Shown here: in pieces, positions 62,249-64,000 of the stretch | How the letters are laid out: each line of letters starts with the position of its first letter | Position numbering within the stretch: position 1 is the stretch's first letter | Made by a program: the position numbers and the translations under genes | DNA from: Armatimonadota bacterium | GTDB lineage: Bacteria; Sysuimicrobiota; Sysuimicrobiia; Sysuimicrobiales; Humicultoraceae | Direction: 5' to 3' | Assembly: GCA_031459855.1 (NCBI GenBank) | Contig: JAVKHP010000001.1 | Location: 788,059-852,058, forward strand | Length of the DNA stretch: 64,000 bases | The notes under the pieces: generated by a model | What the model was told of the DNA's origin: nothing | Databases searched by the model: none | What the model saw: only the letters and a program-made list of their open reading frames with translations

Positions 62249-63175
62249 ATGACCCGGTTCCTGCTGCAACGACTGGTCCACCTCGCCTGGGTCGTGCTGG
62301 CCATCAGCATCCTCGTGTTCGTGCTGATCCACCTGAGCGGCGATCCCATTCGGCTGCTCACACCGCTCGACGCCCGCCCCGAAGACATCGAGCGCGTGCG
62401 ACGGCTGTACGGGCTCGACAAACCCCTCGTGCTCCAGTACGTGGACTTCCTCGGCCGCGCGGTCCGCGGGGACCTGGGGGAGTCGTTCCGGTTCGGACAG
62501 CCGGCGATGCCCCTGGTGCTCCAGCGCCTGCCGGCCACCGCGCTGCTGGCGGCCAGCACCGTGGCTGTCACCATCGCCGTGGGGATCCCTCTCGGCGCCT
62601 GGTGTGGCGCCCGGGCCGGCAGCACCGCCGACTGGGCCGTGTCGGTGGGCACCTTCGCGGGGATCAGCCTGCCCTCGTTCTGGCTGGGCGTGCTCCTGAT
62701 CCTGCTCTTCGCCGACCGCCTGCGGCTGCTGCCGGCCTCGGGGTTCGATGGCCCTGCGCACCTCGTCCTGCCGGTGGCCACGCTGTCGGTGTACACCACC
62801 GGCCTCATCGTCCGCATGGTCCGCGCCGACGTCATCGCCGTGCTCGGTCAGGAGTTCGTCCGCACCGCACGGGCCAAAGGGCTGCCCGAGGGCGCGGTCC
62901 TCGGCCGGCACGTGGTGCGCAACGCCCTGCTGTCGACGGTCACCGTGCTCGGCCTGCAGCTCGGCTCCCTGCTGGGTGGGTCGGTGGTCGTCGAGGCCGT
63001 GTTCGCCTGGCCGGGCGTCGGGTGGCTCATGCTCCAGGCGATTCAGACGCGGGACCTCCCGCTGGTGCGCGCCGTCGTGCTGGTCGTGGGCACGGCGTTC
63101 GTCCTCATCAACCTGGTCGTGGACTTGCTGTACGCCGCCCTCGACCCGCGCATTCGCTACGACCATGCGGGTTGA
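62249..63175 (+). CDS. DppB/OppB-type ABC permease
   Basis: A 308-residue protein with six helices: TRFLLQRLVHLAWVVLAISILVFVLIHLSGDP start, YGLDKPLVLQYVDFLGRAVRGDLGESFRFGQP and the coupling loop EFVRTARAKGLPEGAVLGRHVVRNALLSTVTVLGLQLGSLLGGSVVVEAVFAWPGVGWLMLQAI. It is complete and overlaps the next permease gene by 11 bp. Confidence 0.93.
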   Translation: MTRFLLQRLVHLAWVVLAISILVFVLIHLSGDPIRLLTPLDARPEDIERVRRLYGLDKPLVLQYVDFLGRAVRGDLGESFRFGQPAMPLVLQRLPATALLAASTVAVTIAVGIPLGAWCGARAGSTADWAVSVGTFAGISLPSFWLGVLLILLFADRLRLLPASGFDGPAHLVLPVATLSVYTTGLIVRMVRADVIAVLGQEFVRTARAKGLPEGAVLGRHVVRNALLSTVTVLGLQLGSLLGGSVVVEAVFAWPGVGWLMLQAIQTRDLPLVRAVVLVVGTAFVLINLVVDLLYAALDPRIRYDHAG

Positions 63176-64000
63176 CCGTCCGCACCGGGGCGGCCGCGCG
63201 GGGCCGGTGGCTGTCGCGCTGCGGCACCGGCCCGGTAAGCGCCCTGTGCCCGCACCGCCACGACGCCATCGCCGTCCCGTCCAGTTCTACGTGGGGATCA
63301 CGATCCTCGCGTGCGTGGCCGTGGCGGCCGCCGTGGGACCGTACGTGACGCCCCACGGGTACGCCGAGCAGGACCTGCTGCGCTCGCTGCAGCCACCGGC
63401 CTGGGTCAGCGGCGACTGGTCCCGGCCGCTCGGCACAGACCGCCTGGGCCGCGACCTGCTGGCACGCCTCGTGGTGGGCGCGCGGGTGTCGATGGCCGTG
63501 GCGGCCCTCTCGGTGTTGCTCGGCGGGGGGCTCGGCACGGCGCTGGGGCTTGCCGCCGGGTACTTCCGGGGGCGCGTGGACCGCGTGGTGAGCCGGCTGA
63601 TCGACATCCAGCTGTCCTTCCCGCCGGTGTTCCTGGCCATCGCCATCATGGCGGCGCTTGGCCAGAGCCTCACCAAGCTCGTGGCGGTCCTCGCCTTCGT
63701 GTCGTGGGTCCAGTACGCCCGTATCGCCCGCGGGAACGCCCTGGCGGTGCGCGAGCGTGAGTTCGTGCAGGCCGCACGGGCCCTGGGCGCCGACGAGTTC
63801 CGGATCGTGCGTCGGCACGTGCTGCCCTCCATCGCGCCGCCGCTCCTCGTCGTGGGAGCGGTCAACATCTCCAGCGTGATCCTGGCCGAGGCCGCGCTGA
63901 GCTATCTGGGCCTTGGGGTCCAGCCGCCCACGCCGGCCTGGGGCAGCATGGTGAGCGAAGGACGCGCCGTGCAGGCCCTGGCGTGGTGGACCACGGTGTT
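63165..64000 (+). CDS. DppC/OppC-type ABC permease, cut by the window end
   Basis: The frame from ATG 63165 stays open to the last base (278 codons). After a basic N-terminus and a first helix, the family motifs are LGTDRLGRDLLARLVVGARVSM, IDIQLSFPPVFLAIAIMAAL, the coupling loop EREFVQAARALGADEFRIVRRHVLPSIAPPLLV and AEAALSYLGLGVQPPTPAWGSMVSEG. It lacks only the last helix or so. It pairs with the DppB-like gene; ATPase genes would follow outside the window. Confidence 0.9.
   Translation, partial: MRVDRPHRGGRAGPVAVALRHRPGKRPVPAPPRRHRRPVQFYVGITILACVAVAAAVGPYVTPHGYAEQDLLRSLQPPAWVSGDWSRPLGTDRLGRDLLARLVVGARVSMAVAALSVLLGGGLGTALGLAAGYFRGRVDRVVSRLIDIQLSFPPVFLAIAIMAALGQSLTKLVAVLAFVSWVQYARIARGNALAVREREFVQAARALGADEFRIVRRHVLPSIAPPLLVVGAVNISSVILAEAALSYLGLGVQPPTPAWGSMVSEGRAVQALAWWTTV

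Overview
The window is 64 kb of very GC-rich bacterial chromosome with tightly packed operons: many ATGA/GTGA stop-start overlaps, GTG starts and GGAGG-type ribosome sites. The gene content suggests a facultatively anaerobic, H2-using, nitrate/N2O-respiring bacterium, probably from a poorly cultivated lineage; the sequence alone does not allow a phylum call. Both ends cut through genes.

Region 1 (1-5168) is a nitrite oxidoreductase / nitrate reductase-type (NxrABC-like) molybdoenzyme operon: catalytic alpha subunit (C-terminal part only), a small unknown protein, the Fe-S beta subunit, a TorD-type chaperone, an unknown HExxH zinc-protease-like protein, and the haem-b gamma subunit. Region 2 (5200-16750) holds a radical SAM/SPASM gene, a small coiled-coil protein, an NsrR-like Rrf2 regulator and a nos operon (nosZ, nosL, a membrane-domain/nosD fusion, nosF, nosY, then DsbA-like and VKOR-like genes), followed by hemerythrin and a CBS protein. 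Region 3 (16750-30100) holds a two-domain multicopper oxidase, a second CBS protein, a group 1 uptake [NiFe]-hydrogenase operon (hypA, small and large subunits, cytochrome b, protease) and a NAD-linked bidirectional hydrogenase operon (hypB, hoxEFUYH, protease). Region 4 (30100-38770) holds AcuA/AcuB-like genes, a universal stress protein, a CBS-BON protein, 2-oxoacid:ferredoxin oxidoreductase korDABC, a second small coiled-coil protein and aconitase.

Region 5 (39045-43257, minus strand) is a haem-copper-oxidase-like membrane protein, a two-component system and a PdxA-family gene. Region 6 (43258-54804) looks like an accessory organic-acid uptake and catabolism block: ABC importer, MmgE/PrpD, GntR, M29-like protein, tripartite tricarboxylate transporter, SDR and DASS transporter. 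Region 7 has tRNA-Glu(CTC), a methyltransferase, a glycosyltransferase/deacetylase fusion and a DMT exporter. Region 8 has an LLM oxidoreductase, an ATC-hydrolase-like protein and an oligopeptide-type ABC transporter running off the end.

Two observations stand out. First, the uptake hydrogenase large subunit (20803-22512) is one uninterrupted frame except for two in-frame TGA codons, and these lie exactly at the two N-terminal Ni-ligand cysteines (R-I-TGA-G-V-TGA). They are followed by hairpins like bacterial SECIS elements, so a double-selenocysteine N-terminal active-site motif is the simplest reading. Second, an 18-bp palindrome ATCGGG-N6-CCCGAT recurs upstream of nearly every respiratory transcription unit between 5.2 and 36 kb. 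A TAnnnT/A -10 hexamer starts exactly 22 bp after the palindrome in eight units and in one more with a degenerate site, and 23 bp after it in two. This is the layout of a class II activator, as for a CRP/FNR-like factor, and defines a putative anaerobic regulon covering nos, both hydrogenases, hemerythrin, multicopper oxidase, CBS proteins, kor and two paralogous small proteins.
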